Shown here: one piece after another, positions 42,740 to 51,556 of the stretch | How the letters are laid out: the number at the start of each line of letters is the position of its first letter | Numbering within the stretch: position 1 is the first letter of the stretch | Assembly (NCBI RefSeq): GCF_027247405.1 | Contig: NZ_CP097463.1 | Coordinates: forward strand, 1,240,001-1,304,000 | Direction of reading: 5' to 3' | DNA length: 64,000 nt | From: Jatrophihabitans cynanchi | GTDB lineage: Bacteria; Actinomycetota; Actinomycetes; Mycobacteriales; Jatrophihabitantaceae | Made by a program: the position numbers and the translations under genes | The notes under the pieces: generated by a model | The model's input: only the letters and a program-made list of their open reading frames with translations | Database searches by the model: none | Told to the model about the DNA's origin: nothing

Positions 42740-43455
42740 GGCGGCCGAACCGCGAAGCCCTTGGCGGCTGTAACGGCACCACTGATCGCGAACGAGACGA
42801 ATGCCGACTGCGCGAAGGCGCCGAAGCCGGCCGCCAGAGCCGCGCGACCAGGGACGGGGGCACAACCGACTGGTCAACCGGCTGTGCGAACGGTCTACCC
42901 ACCGTCCCGGACGGGATCGGGGCGAACGCAGAGAGCAAGGCCGAGTGCGGCTACCGCGGCGAAACCGAACACACCGCGCCAGCTGATCACTACCACGATC
43001 GGCACGGCCAAGCCAGTTGTGAAGCCCAGTCCCGGGCGGGCGGCCACCTGCTTCAGGCCCAGCGCCGTGCCGTGTCGGGGAAACACTCAGACGATCACCG
43101 ATGAACAGGTCAGCCGGTTAGGCGATCGCTATCGCCAACCCGGCGGCCATCGCGAATGGAAGTAGTAGCAACCAGTTGCGGGCCTCTGCCGTGTCGGCGA
43201 ACGAGACCGCCGAGACGAGGAGCCCGAGCCGCATGCCCGCCGTCGCTCCTACCCGCTGGCAGACAACTCCGGCTGCCATCGAACAGAGCTCCCCCACGCC
43301 GAACGCGATGGAGATAGCGGCCCCAGTGCCACGTTGCCGAACCGGAGATCGTGACGCATGTGCGGCGCCATCGTCCCGATCAGGACAAATGGCACGGTCG
43401 CGAGGGCCTGCGCGCTCGCTGTCCGCGCGATCGCCCGCGCCTTCGCGCCGGGCAC
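42740..43455 (-). pseudogene. Decayed MFS transporter
   Basis: On the minus strand the GTG at 43455 opens a frame typical of an MFS N-terminus (AQALATVPFVLIGTMAPHM). It must shift near 43330 to continue as AISIAFGVGELCSMAAGVVC and then LLLLPFAMAAGLAIAIA. A TAA follows, and further MFS-like segments appear in other frames (RHGTALGLKQVAARPGLG, then FGAFAQSAFVSFAISGAV). At least one frameshift and one in-frame stop make it a pseudogene. It overlaps the DoxX stop by one base (TAGTG), so the two once formed an operon. Confidence 0.75.
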
Positions 43456-43967
43456 TACTGCGGTTCGGGTTCAGCCTGCGGACGCCAGGACGTAGCCACG
43501 GTCAGGCCCGCTCCGCCGAAGCCAAGACCGACGCAGGTCAAGATCGCACCGAATCCGCTCAGCGGTAGGTCGACGGCGTGGTCAATCGACAGATATCCGG
43601 CACCAACACCGGCGAGCGCCACGGCCACGATCGAGATCATCAGGACGTATTCGTAGCCCTCGCCGGGCCGGAAGATGAAAAAGCCGTTCCGGAGATGATT
43701 CGTCGTCAGGGCCACGACCATCGTCCCGAGCACTCCGCCACAGGCGAGGGGCGTCAGGGCTCCCGCCAGAAGCAAGGCGCCGCAGCCGAGTTCGCTCACG
43801 CTCGCCACCCACGCGTGGACCAATGGGGGTCGCATGCCGATCGATGCGAACCAGCGCGCGGTCCCGGCGATCTTGCCGCCGCCGAAAACGTGGTTCCACC
43901 CGTGTGCCAGCATCGTCAGCCCGAGCGTCGCGCGGAGCAGGACGGCCGCGACGTCAAGGGAGTGCAT
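43455..43967 (-). CDS. DoxX-family membrane protein
   Basis: 170 residues with four hydrophobic segments. The DoxX signature is seen at the start, AVLLRATLGLTMLAHGWNHVFGG, and then GMRPPLVHAWVASVSELGCG, NGFFIFRPGEGYEYVLM and a final membrane span. DoxX proteins are often linked to redox or oxidative stress functions, but no reaction is established for most. It is divergent from the flavoprotein gene at 44140, across an AT-rich promoter region. Confidence 0.88.
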   Translation of the reverse strand: MHSLDVAAVLLRATLGLTMLAHGWNHVFGGGKIAGTARWFASIGMRPPLVHAWVASVSELGCGALLLAGALTPLACGGVLGTMVVALTTNHLRNGFFIFRPGEGYEYVLMISIVAVALAGVGAGYLSIDHAVDLPLSGFGAILTCVGLGFGGAGLTVATSWRPQAEPEPQ

Positions 43968-44139
43968 TGCGCCTCCTCACAGCAACCAGTCCGGCTGCGG
44001 TTACAACTATATTACAAATACCAGACTGTTGGCTGTTGACCCGATGCGCTGATCCACAAGGTGATCGCTTGGCTCCCGGAGCGCATCAAAACGCTAAGAT
44101 CGCTTGCCGGTAAATGTCTAGTATTATAACCTCGGATCT
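43968..44139. promoter_or_regulatory. AT-rich divergent promoter region
   Basis: 170 bp, clearly richer in A/T than the surroundings. TAAATGTCTAGTATTATAAC (44111..44130) lies 10 to 30 bases before the flavoprotein ATG and resembles the TTGTCAGGCTATTATATGG site upstream of the fused CoA-transferase gene. TATTATA could be a -10 element and TGTC half-sites a FadR-type operator. Confidence 0.45.
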
Positions 44140-45495
44140 ATGGTAGCTGAAACCTTGAGAGTCGATTTTCTGGTCGTAGGTGGCGGAATGGCTGGACTCA
44201 CGGCCGCGGCCCGTGCGAGCGCAGCCGGCTGCCAAGTGGCTTTGGTGGAGAAGGCGCAACACACCGGCGGCTCTGCGGCGATGTCCGGTGGCGTTCTGTG
44301 GCAGCCGGCGAGCCGGGACCTGCTCAGAGCCGTCGATCCTTCGGGCGAGGCCGAGCTGGTCGACGTCTTCTTCGACCGCTTCCCCGAGGCGCTGGCCTGG
44401 GTTCGAGCCACCGGAGTCGAGGTGGGCGATCGGACCGGCGTGCTCGGCTACGGGGTCGGGCAGATCATCGACATCATCGGCTACCTCCGCGCCTGCGAGC
44501 GACAGGTTCGCAGCTCCGGCGGCTGGGTGGTGACCGGGGCGTCGGTGGACCGGCTTGTCCTTGACGGCGACGCCGTCACTGGCGCGGTCGTGACCGATCG
44601 CGACGGTACGTACGTCGTCGAGGCGAAGTCGGTCCTGCTCGCGACCGGCGGGTTCCAGGGCGACCCCGGTCGACGACGCCAGTACCTCGGTTCGGCGGCC
44701 GAGACGATGCTGCTGCGCTCGAACCCGGTCAGCGCGGGTGACGGGCTGCGCCTCGGCCTCGCGGCGGGTGCGGCTACGTCCGAGCACATGAACGGCTTCT
44801 ACGGGCACCTGATGATCTCGCCACTGTCGGCGCTCCACGAAGCAGACTTCGTCCGCCTGTCCCAGTGGTACTGCACGCACAGCATCGTAGTCAATCTCCA
44901 GGGCGAACGGATCACCGACGAGTCCCGCGGTTACGCCCTGTGTGCCCAAGCTGCGATCGCGCAGCCCGAACCGAGAGTCGCGGTGTTGTTCGACGAGCGA
45001 GTTCGCTCCACCCTTGCTGTCGGCTCTACCGGCGTGCAAGGCCTGGAGGTGGTCGATCGGCTCGCGGAGGCCCAGCGGGTCGGTGGTCGTATTGCCCAGG
45101 CCGACACATGGGAGGCGCTCGCCCAGATGATCGGTGAGTGGGGCTTCGATGGGAGTCGAAGTATGCAGACGGTCGAGACCTTCAACTTGGCCCTGGGATC
45201 GGACGAGGTGCTCTCGCCACCCCGGGACCGCTATCGAACGGCGCTCGACGAGGGGCCGTTCTTCGCCGTCGAGGCCCAGCCGGCGATCACCTTCTCGATG
45301 GGCGGCCTGCGGATCGACAAGGACGCGCGCGTACTTCGAGCCGATGGACAGGCCATCGATGGCCTCCTTGCCGCCGGTGCGGACAGCGGAGGAACCTTCG
45401 CCCACGGTTACGGCGGCGGCCTTGCCCTCGGCTCGGTGTTCGGGACGGTCGCGGCCGAGCACGCGGTTCGGCGGGCCGGACGAGTGTCGGCCTGA
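44140..45495 (+). CDS. FAD-dependent dehydrogenase, fumarate-reductase / ketosteroid-dehydrogenase type
   Basis: 451 residues. The FAD motif is VDFLVVGGGMAGLTAAARAS, and the adjoining AQHTGGSAAMSGGVLW is typical of succinate dehydrogenase / 3-ketosteroid dehydrogenase relatives. VLLATGGFQGDPGRRRQYLG and the closing LLAAGADSGGTFAHGYGGG are FAD contacts. Members introduce or reduce C=C bonds next to a carbonyl. It opens a plus-strand operon with the OYE-type, luciferase-like and amidase genes. At 451 residues it is shorter than true KstD, so a smaller cyclic enone substrate is plausible. Confidence 0.86.
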   Translation: MVAETLRVDFLVVGGGMAGLTAAARASAAGCQVALVEKAQHTGGSAAMSGGVLWQPASRDLLRAVDPSGEAELVDVFFDRFPEALAWVRATGVEVGDRTGVLGYGVGQIIDIIGYLRACERQVRSSGGWVVTGASVDRLVLDGDAVTGAVVTDRDGTYVVEAKSVLLATGGFQGDPGRRRQYLGSAAETMLLRSNPVSAGDGLRLGLAAGAATSEHMNGFYGHLMISPLSALHEADFVRLSQWYCTHSIVVNLQGERITDESRGYALCAQAAIAQPEPRVAVLFDERVRSTLAVGSTGVQGLEVVDRLAEAQRVGGRIAQADTWEALAQMIGEWGFDGSRSMQTVETFNLALGSDEVLSPPRDRYRTALDEGPFFAVEAQPAITFSMGGLRIDKDARVLRADGQAIDGLLAAGADSGGTFAHGYGGGLALGSVFGTVAAEHAVRRAGRVSA

Positions 45496-45544
45496 GACGG
45501 ATCGTCGATCCTCGTTTTCCGCGCCCCGCCACGACCAGGAGAAG

Positions 45545-47587
45545 GTGAACAGTTTGTCGGCTGATACGCAGGAAACGTCTGATCCCACCGAACCGACGAC
45601 ACCGGCCGCATATCGGCGGCTGTTCGAACCGCTGACGGTCGGAAACTTCACCGTGCGCAACCGCATCGTGAACACGACCCACAGCACCGCACTGCCGGAA
45701 CAACGCGAGCTGCGCTATCTGATCGAGCGGGCCCGTGGTGGAGTGGGCATGATCGGCCTGTTCGGCAGCGAGGGATCGGCGAACTACACCGTCGGCCACG
45801 GGCCGGCCCAGCGAACCCCGGACTGGGACCAGAAGCCGCTGCCTCCGCTCACCGACGCGGGCATCGCGTACTACGACGATCTCATCATCCCTCGGCTGGC
45901 AAAGCGGGCGAGCGCTCTCGCCGCGGAGGGCGCACGCACCTTTTCGCAGGTCTACCACCTGGGGGCCGCTCCGCACGCCCTGCGTACCGAACCGCCGGTG
46001 GGGCCGTCGGCCGTTCCCGATCCCTACGATGCGTTCGTACCGCACCCGCTGAGCGAGTCGGAGATCGGGGATCTGATCGCGGCGTTCGCACACAGCATCC
46101 GCCGGGTACGCGACGCGGGCGTCGACGCCGCGGAGATCCACGGAGCCCACGGCTACCTGATCACCCAGTTCCTGTCGCCGTACTTCAACCGCCGGACCGA
46201 CCAGTGGGGCGGCGAGCGCCCCAATCGAGTTCGCCTTCTGATCGCCATCATCGAAGCGGCACGCGAGTACGTGGGCTCCTATCCGATCGGAGTACGGCTC
46301 GGTGTCGACGGAGACGGATCCGGCCGCGGTCTCTCCGTCGAGGAGCTGGCCGCCATCGCGGCGCTGATAGCTCCCCACGTCGCGTACATCAGCGTGTCGG
46401 GTGGCAACTACTCCGGGTTCGGCACTGGTTACGAGCTTGCCTACGTGAGCCCGTGGTACCGCGAGCCGGCCCACAACGTCGCTGCCGCGGCTGCAGTACG
46501 CAAGGCAGTCGATGTGCCCGTGATCGTCACCGGGCGCATCGCCGACCCTTCTGTCGCTGAAGGCATCCTGGCGGACGGCTCCGCCGATATGGTCGGCATG
46601 GTCCGCGCGCTCATCGCCGATCCGGACCTGCCGAACAAGGTTCGGGCGGGACAGCCCGAGCGCGTGCGGATGTGTCTCGGACTCTCCGAGTGTCATCACA
46701 TCGGTTCGCACCGCACCCCGATGACGTGCGCGGTCAATGCGGCCGCGGCGCGCGAGGACGAACTGGAGCCGGTCGCGGCGGCCCGACCCAAGACCGTCGT
46801 CGTCATCGGCGCCGGACCGGCCGGCATGGAAGCCGCACGGGTCGCGGCCCTGCGCGGGCACACGGTCTACCTCGCCGATCGAGCCCGGTCCATCGGCGGG
46901 ACGCCGCGGCTGCTGGCCAACGACGCCAACCGTCGCAACCTTCGTGATCAGGCCGCGTTCTTCGAGGGCGAGCTGGCTCGCCTCGGCGTTCAGCTGATGC
47001 TCGGAAACGACGTCTCGGCCGAGGAGATCGTCGAGTTCGAACCCGATGCCGTCGTCGTGGCAACCGGCGGCACCGCGCTGATCCCGGAGCTACCTGGCCT
47101 GAGCGCGGCCACCGCGATCACCGCGACGATGGCGCTCGACGGCAGTGTCACCCTCGCCGATCGTGTCGTCGTCGTCTGCGGGTTGGACCCCGATATCGCC
47201 GGAGCGACCCTCGCCGAGTTCGCCGCGGACCGCGGCTGTGAGGTCGAGCTGATCTCCGAACACCTGGACTTCGCGAAGAACGCCGAGGACGCCACCCGGC
47301 TGACGCTCTTCGACCGGCTCGTTCGCAAAGGAGTTCGCGTCTCGAACTGCCACCGTCTCCTCTCGATCGGATCAGGCCACGTTCAGCTTCAGCACTCACT
47401 CACCGGCGAGATCCGCGTTGTCCCCGATGCGCAGGCACTGCTCGCGTGCGGGCTCACGCCGAATGACGCGCTGGCGCGCGCGCTCGAAGGACGAGTACCT
47501 GAGCTATACGTCGTCGGAGACGCGCTCGCTCCGCGCCGCATCATGCACGCGACGCTCGAAGGAGCGCGGGTCGGGCGAGAGCTGTAG
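45545..47587 (+). CDS. Old Yellow Enzyme / 2,4-dienoyl-CoA-reductase-type flavoprotein (BaiCD/TMADH-like)
   Basis: About 680 residues. The GTG at 45545 or the better-spaced TTG at 45554 is the start; the longer frame upstream is shadow. An N-terminal OYE barrel (YRRLFEPLTVGNFTVRNRIV, AGVDAAEIHGAHGYLITQF, SPYFNRRTDQWGGERPNR) is followed by FAD- and NAD-binding domains (VVVIGAGPAGMEAARVAALR). The 4Fe-4S loop reads RMCLGLSECHH to MTCAVNAA: the family pattern CxxCxxxC(n)C is altered, with Leu where the second Cys is expected. Such enzymes reduce or demethylate conjugated substrates. It lies 49 bp after the dehydrogenase gene. Confidence 0.86.
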   Translation: MNSLSADTQETSDPTEPTTPAAYRRLFEPLTVGNFTVRNRIVNTTHSTALPEQRELRYLIERARGGVGMIGLFGSEGSANYTVGHGPAQRTPDWDQKPLPPLTDAGIAYYDDLIIPRLAKRASALAAEGARTFSQVYHLGAAPHALRTEPPVGPSAVPDPYDAFVPHPLSESEIGDLIAAFAHSIRRVRDAGVDAAEIHGAHGYLITQFLSPYFNRRTDQWGGERPNRVRLLIAIIEAAREYVGSYPIGVRLGVDGDGSGRGLSVEELAAIAALIAPHVAYISVSGGNYSGFGTGYELAYVSPWYREPAHNVAAAAAVRKAVDVPVIVTGRIADPSVAEGILADGSADMVGMVRALIADPDLPNKVRAGQPERVRMCLGLSECHHIGSHRTPMTCAVNAAAAREDELEPVAAARPKTVVVIGAGPAGMEAARVAALRGHTVYLADRARSIGGTPRLLANDANRRNLRDQAAFFEGELARLGVQLMLGNDVSAEEIVEFEPDAVVVATGGTALIPELPGLSAATAITATMALDGSVTLADRVVVVCGLDPDIAGATLAEFAADRGCEVELISEHLDFAKNAEDATRLTLFDRLVRKGVRVSNCHRLLSIGSGHVQLQHSLTGEIRVVPDAQALLACGLTPNDALARALEGRVPELYVVGDALAPRRIMHATLEGARVGREL

Positions 47588-47633
47588 TACGAACGGCGCG
47601 CCGCCCGCAGCATCGAAAGATCGGAGTCGACAC

Positions 47634-48755
47634 ATGAGCGACGTGACGCGGCCGCGAGGACGTCCTCGCTTCGGCCTGGCCTACCACCTGCAGAATCCGT
47701 CCCGCTGGCGCCGGGCGCCCGAGGACCTGTACCACGAGTCGATCGAGCACGCCGCCTGGGCCGAGACGATCGGCTTCGACTCGATCTGGGTGAGCGAGCA
47801 CCACTTCGAGCCGGACGGCTATGTGTCGTCTCCCTTGATCTTTCTTGCCGGAGTGGCGACGTGCACCTCCCGGATCCGGCTGGCCTCGAACGTCATCGTG
47901 GCCCCCCTGCACCATCCACTGCGACTCGCGGAGGACGCCGCCGCCCTGTCGATCCAGTCGAAAGGCCGCTTCGACCTCGGAGTCGCGGTGGGGTACCGCG
48001 ACGAGGAGTTCCGCGCCTTCGGGCAACCGTTCCACCGGCGGGGCCAGCTGACCGAATCCCATATCGCCCGGCTGCGAGGTGCTTGGGCGGGCCAGCAGGT
48101 TTCGGTGGACGATGCCTTCCCGGACGGACCGGCCGTGACCGTCACACCGATCCCGACCAAGCCGCCGAGGATCCTGCTCGGGGGGAAGGCGCCCCGCGCG
48201 ATCGAACGCGCGGCGCGGATCGCAGATGCCTATCTCCCGCCCGCGCGACCGGGACGCGCGCGGCAATTCTTCGACGAGTATCTGGACGCCATCGAGCGCG
48301 TCGGCCGGGACCGTACGGCTGCGCAGATGATGTGCACCGTGCCGGCGGTCATCAGCGCCGATCCCGAGCGCACGTTGGCCACCGTCGGCGAGCACCTGTT
48401 GTACTACGTGAACAACTACATCAAGCTCGGCGCCTTCGCCGAGCCCGCGCCGTTCACCCAGCCCTCCGACCTCATCACGGCCGGCTACCTCGAGCTCTGG
48501 GACCCGGATACCGCGGTCCGCGAACTCACCGCGCTGCTGGGTGGCTATCCCGCGATCAGTGACGTCCGCTGGTGGGCGCAGTTCCCCGGAGAGCCGTTCG
48601 AGCAGGCATACGAACGAGCCGAGTTCTTCGCCAACCACATCAGGCCGAGAGTGGACGCCGCGTTCGAGCATCTTCGGGTCGACCGGATCGAGGATGATCG
48701 GCGGGCCGGCGAGCCCGGCTGCGGGACGGCGCGCTCGAGCGGACGACAGCCGTGA
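47634..48755 (+). CDS. Luciferase-like (LLM class) flavin-dependent monooxygenase
   Basis: The ATG at 47634 with GGAG seven bases upstream gives 373 residues. The TIM-barrel luciferase fold is shown by FGLAYHLQNPSRWRRAPEDL, WAETIGFDSIWVSEHHFEPD, ASNVIVAPLHHPLRLAEDAA and FDLGVAVGYRDEEFRAFG. The family uses FMNH2 or F420H2; the residues seen do not decide between them. Its stop overlaps the amidase GTG as GTGA. Likely a monooxygenase or reductase step of the cluster. Confidence 0.88.
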   Translation: MSDVTRPRGRPRFGLAYHLQNPSRWRRAPEDLYHESIEHAAWAETIGFDSIWVSEHHFEPDGYVSSPLIFLAGVATCTSRIRLASNVIVAPLHHPLRLAEDAAALSIQSKGRFDLGVAVGYRDEEFRAFGQPFHRRGQLTESHIARLRGAWAGQQVSVDDAFPDGPAVTVTPIPTKPPRILLGGKAPRAIERAARIADAYLPPARPGRARQFFDEYLDAIERVGRDRTAAQMMCTVPAVISADPERTLATVGEHLLYYVNNYIKLGAFAEPAPFTQPSDLITAGYLELWDPDTAVRELTALLGGYPAISDVRWWAQFPGEPFEQAYERAEFFANHIRPRVDAAFEHLRVDRIEDDRRAGEPGCGTARSSGRQP

Positions 48756-50440
48756 GCCGGGACCCGCAGTTGCCGCCGCGCACCATCGTCGATGCCGTCG
48801 AGGCGTTGCGATCGGGCGCCACGACGAGCGTGGACCTCGTCCGGACCGCCATCGAAGCCAGCGAGAGCAACAACGCTCGGCTCGCTGCCTTGGTCGAGCT
48901 CTATCGAGAGTCCGCCCTGGAAGCGGCGATCGAGGCCGACCGGGTGCTGGATCGCGCTGGACGCGCGGCGCCGATCCTCACCGGCATCCCCCTCGGGATC
49001 AAGGACATAATCACCACGCGGGAAGGGCCGACCACGGCCGAGAGCGACGCCTCCGGCGCCACTTCGCTGGCCGGTGACGCGACCGCAGTCCGCCGGCTTC
49101 GCTCGGCCGGCGGCATCATCATGGGCAAGACGGCCACGATGGAGTTCGCGTTCGGTATGCCCGACGAGCCGCGCGGCCGAGTACTTGCACGCAACCCGTG
49201 GAACGTCGAGAAGTGGGCGGGTGGATCGAGTTCCGGCTCGGCCAGCGGTATTCAGGCCGGCATGTTCCTCGGTGCGCTCGGCACCGACACCGCCGGCAGC
49301 ATTCGGCTGCCGGCCGCCTTCTGCGGCATCTCCGGGCTGAAACCCACGTTCGGTCGCGTCCCCACGTCCGGTTGCCTACCGCTCGCCTACTCGCTGGATC
49401 ACATCGGCCCGATGGCTCGAAGCGCCGCGGACTGCGCGCTACTTCTACGCACGCTCGCCGGACCCGACGGGCACGACCCGCAGGGTACCGACCAGCCCGT
49501 CGAGGACTACCTCGCCGGACTTTCCGGCGACCTGACCGGCATCCGAGTCGGCGTGATCGAGGCGGGAGCCGCGAACGACGCGGAACCTCAGCACGCCGTC
49601 GCCTTCCGCGAGTCGCTTCGTCAGTTCCAGTCGCTCGGCGCGCGGCTGGTCGACGTTCAGCTTCCCTCCTTCGTCGAGGCGTCCACCGCCACGATGACCA
49701 CGTTGATCGCCGAGGCCGCTGCGGAGCACGCCGAAGGGCTGACATCCCAGTACCTGGCGTACGGGCGATCGCTGCGGTCGCGGCTACTGACGTCTGCTTT
49801 CTTGTCCGCGACCGACTACATCCAGGCGCAAAGAGTTCGCCGCGTGGCGCAACTGCAGCTCGCGCGGGTCTACGACGACGTGGATCTCATCGTCCTACCC
49901 ACATCGATCTTCGCGGCCTTCGACTGCGCGCAGCTGTCCGCGCGCGACGAGGTGGATCTCAAGAGTTCGACGGGCATCCCGACGGCGTACTGGAACGCGG
50001 TCGGAAATCCGGTGCTGTCGATTCCGATCGGTTTTGCCCGAAACGGCTTGCCGCTCGGCTTACAGATCGCCGGTCGGCCCTTCGACGAACGCCTCGTCCT
50101 GCGGGCCGGTGACGCGTTCCAGCGGATCACGCGCTGGCACCTCGAAACACCGACATCGCTACCCACCGGTTCGGTGCCCGAGCCGGCCGATCCGGGACCA
50201 CGCGGTCACGCCGGCGAGCACCCCCGATCAGCTGACATGAGTCCGCCGACGGACCGGGGCTCGACGGCTTCGACCGTGGTACGTGGCTTGTTGGCGATGG
50301 CTGATCTCACGCCGCCCGAGCTCGAGTTCGCGAACGCCGTAGCTCGGTTCGGCCAGACGCGCGAGGACGTCCGAAGTGTTCGAGTTCTGGGGAGCGCGTC
50401 CGCAACCGTACCGGCTACCCGCTTCTCGGCGGTTCCGTGA
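48752..50440 (+). CDS. Amidase-signature hydrolase with C-terminal AtzG-like extension (second copy)
   Basis: 562 residues, a paralogue of the island A amidase. K lies in IPLGIKDIITTREG, cis-Ser in WAGGSSSGSASGIQ and the nucleophile Ser in GTDTAGSIRLPAAFCG. After the core ends, near residue 470, a tail with STASTVVRGLLAMADLTPPE and ending VPATRFSAVP again resembles a fused AtzG-like unit, less clearly than in the first copy. GTGA overlap with the luciferase-like gene. It probably cleaves an amide formed or exposed in the pathway. Confidence 0.87.
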   Translation: MSRDPQLPPRTIVDAVEALRSGATTSVDLVRTAIEASESNNARLAALVELYRESALEAAIEADRVLDRAGRAAPILTGIPLGIKDIITTREGPTTAESDASGATSLAGDATAVRRLRSAGGIIMGKTATMEFAFGMPDEPRGRVLARNPWNVEKWAGGSSSGSASGIQAGMFLGALGTDTAGSIRLPAAFCGISGLKPTFGRVPTSGCLPLAYSLDHIGPMARSAADCALLLRTLAGPDGHDPQGTDQPVEDYLAGLSGDLTGIRVGVIEAGAANDAEPQHAVAFRESLRQFQSLGARLVDVQLPSFVEASTATMTTLIAEAAAEHAEGLTSQYLAYGRSLRSRLLTSAFLSATDYIQAQRVRRVAQLQLARVYDDVDLIVLPTSIFAAFDCAQLSARDEVDLKSSTGIPTAYWNAVGNPVLSIPIGFARNGLPLGLQIAGRPFDERLVLRAGDAFQRITRWHLETPTSLPTGSVPEPADPGPRGHAGEHPRSADMSPPTDRGSTASTVVRGLLAMADLTPPELEFANAVARFGQTREDVRSVRVLGSASATVPATRFSAVP

Positions 50441-50517
50441 CGCCGCCGACGCCGTCCTGGGCCGGCGGACACGCTGCGAACCTTCGCTCATCACCGTGCC
50501 TACAGAATGGATCGGTC

Positions 50518-50778
50518 ATGCCTGCATCGACCTCGAATCACCGAGACGACGGCCACCTCTACATCGCCTTCGCCGAAGGCGCGCCGGCGGATCGACACGT
50601 CAGCGCCGTGCCGCTGGTCGCCGGCCTGGAGGCCCTGTGCGGGTACCCCGTGATCGCGACGTCCGCGCCGACGCCTTGGCGGCACGCGATCGCGGCCGCC
50701 ACCTGTCCGGCCTGCCAACGCGCCGCCATCGCGGTCGCGGGCGCGGGCGCTCTCACGCGCGAGTCGGTCGTCGGCTAG
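50518..50778 (+). CDS. Small hypothetical protein with possible zinc-binding Cys pair
   Basis: The ATG at 50518 gives 86 residues. HLYIAFAEGAPADRHVSAVP is followed by LCGYPVIATSAPTPWRHA and ATCPACQRAA. The spaced Cys and CPxC pair plus Trp resemble small actinobacterial zinc-ribbon proteins. It lies about 80 bp after the amidase gene and ends 22 bp from the convergent SDR gene. No function assigned. Confidence 0.55.
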   Translation: MPASTSNHRDDGHLYIAFAEGAPADRHVSAVPLVAGLEALCGYPVIATSAPTPWRHAIAAATCPACQRAAIAVAGAGALTRESVVG

Positions 50779-50800
50779 GTCGGCTGGCGGGCGAACCACG

Positions 50801-51556
50801 TCACTGCGCGGTCAGCCCGCCGTCGACGACCAGTTCGGCCGCGGTCATGTAGGACGATTCGTCCGACGCCAGGAACAGCACCGCGTAGGCGACTTCATCG
50901 GGCTCGCCGAAACGGCCCATCGGCAGCTGGGCCATCCGGCGATCGCGGTACTCCTCGGTGGTCCGCTCGAACATCTCCGTCCGGATGACGCCGGGGCACA
51001 CCGCGTTGACCCGGATGCCTTCGGCTGCGTACTGAATGGCAGCCGCGCGGGTCAGCTGGCGGACGGCTCCCTTGCTGGCCTGGTAGGCGACGAAGCCCGC
51101 CTGCCCGACGATGCCGGAGATGCTGGCCAGGTTCACGATCGACCCTCCGCCGGCCGCTCGGAGCGAGGGCGCGCCGTGCCTGATTCCGAGGAAGACGCCC
51201 GTCTGATTGATCTCGATCACCGATCGCCAACCGGCCACCGTTTCGTCCTCGAACCCCCCTGGTCGAACGACGCCGGCGTTGTTCACGAGAATTTGGATCG
51301 GCCCGTACCGAGCCTCGGTCCGCTCGACCGCGTGCTCCCAGTCCTGCGCGCTCGTGACGTCGAGGTGTACGAAGTCGACCTCCAGGCCGTCCTGACGCAG
51401 CTCGCCCGCCAGCTTCTGTCCGACGTCATCGTTGAGGTCGCCGATCATCACGCGCGCACCGTGCCGCGCCAGCAGGCCGGCCTGGCTCGCGCCGAGGCCC
51501 TGAGCAGCGCCGGAGACGAGGGCGATCTTGTCGCTGACGCGCCCCACCGCGTTCAC
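50801..51556 (-). CDS. Short-chain dehydrogenase/reductase (SDR)
   Basis: 251 residues. Cofactor motif LVSGAAQGLGASQAGLLA with the acidic discriminator in MIGDLNDD (NAD preference), NNAGVVRPGG, catalytic Ser in IVNLASISGIVG, YQASKGAVRQL and the closing AELVVDGGLTAQ. The GTG overlaps the stop of the aminoacylase-like gene (GTGA). It is the last gene of the minus-strand operon that begins with the amidohydrolase at 57191. An alcohol-to-ketone step before the Baeyer-Villiger enzyme would fit. Confidence 0.91.
   Translation of the reverse strand: MNAVGRVSDKIALVSGAAQGLGASQAGLLARHGARVMIGDLNDDVGQKLAGELRQDGLEVDFVHLDVTSAQDWEHAVERTEARYGPIQILVNNAGVVRPGGFEDETVAGWRSVIEINQTGVFLGIRHGAPSLRAAGGGSIVNLASISGIVGQAGFVAYQASKGAVRQLTRAAAIQYAAEGIRVNAVCPGVIRTEMFERTTEEYRDRRMAQLPMGRFGEPDEVAYAVLFLASDESSYMTAAELVVDGGLTAQ

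Noticed and set aside
45134-45544. An 817-codon frame that would fuse extra sequence to the OYE-type protein
   Set aside because: The upstream 137 codons overlap the dehydrogenase gene in another frame and look non-coding. A GTG/TTG with a ribosome binding site starts the OYE-type gene at 45545 or 45554.
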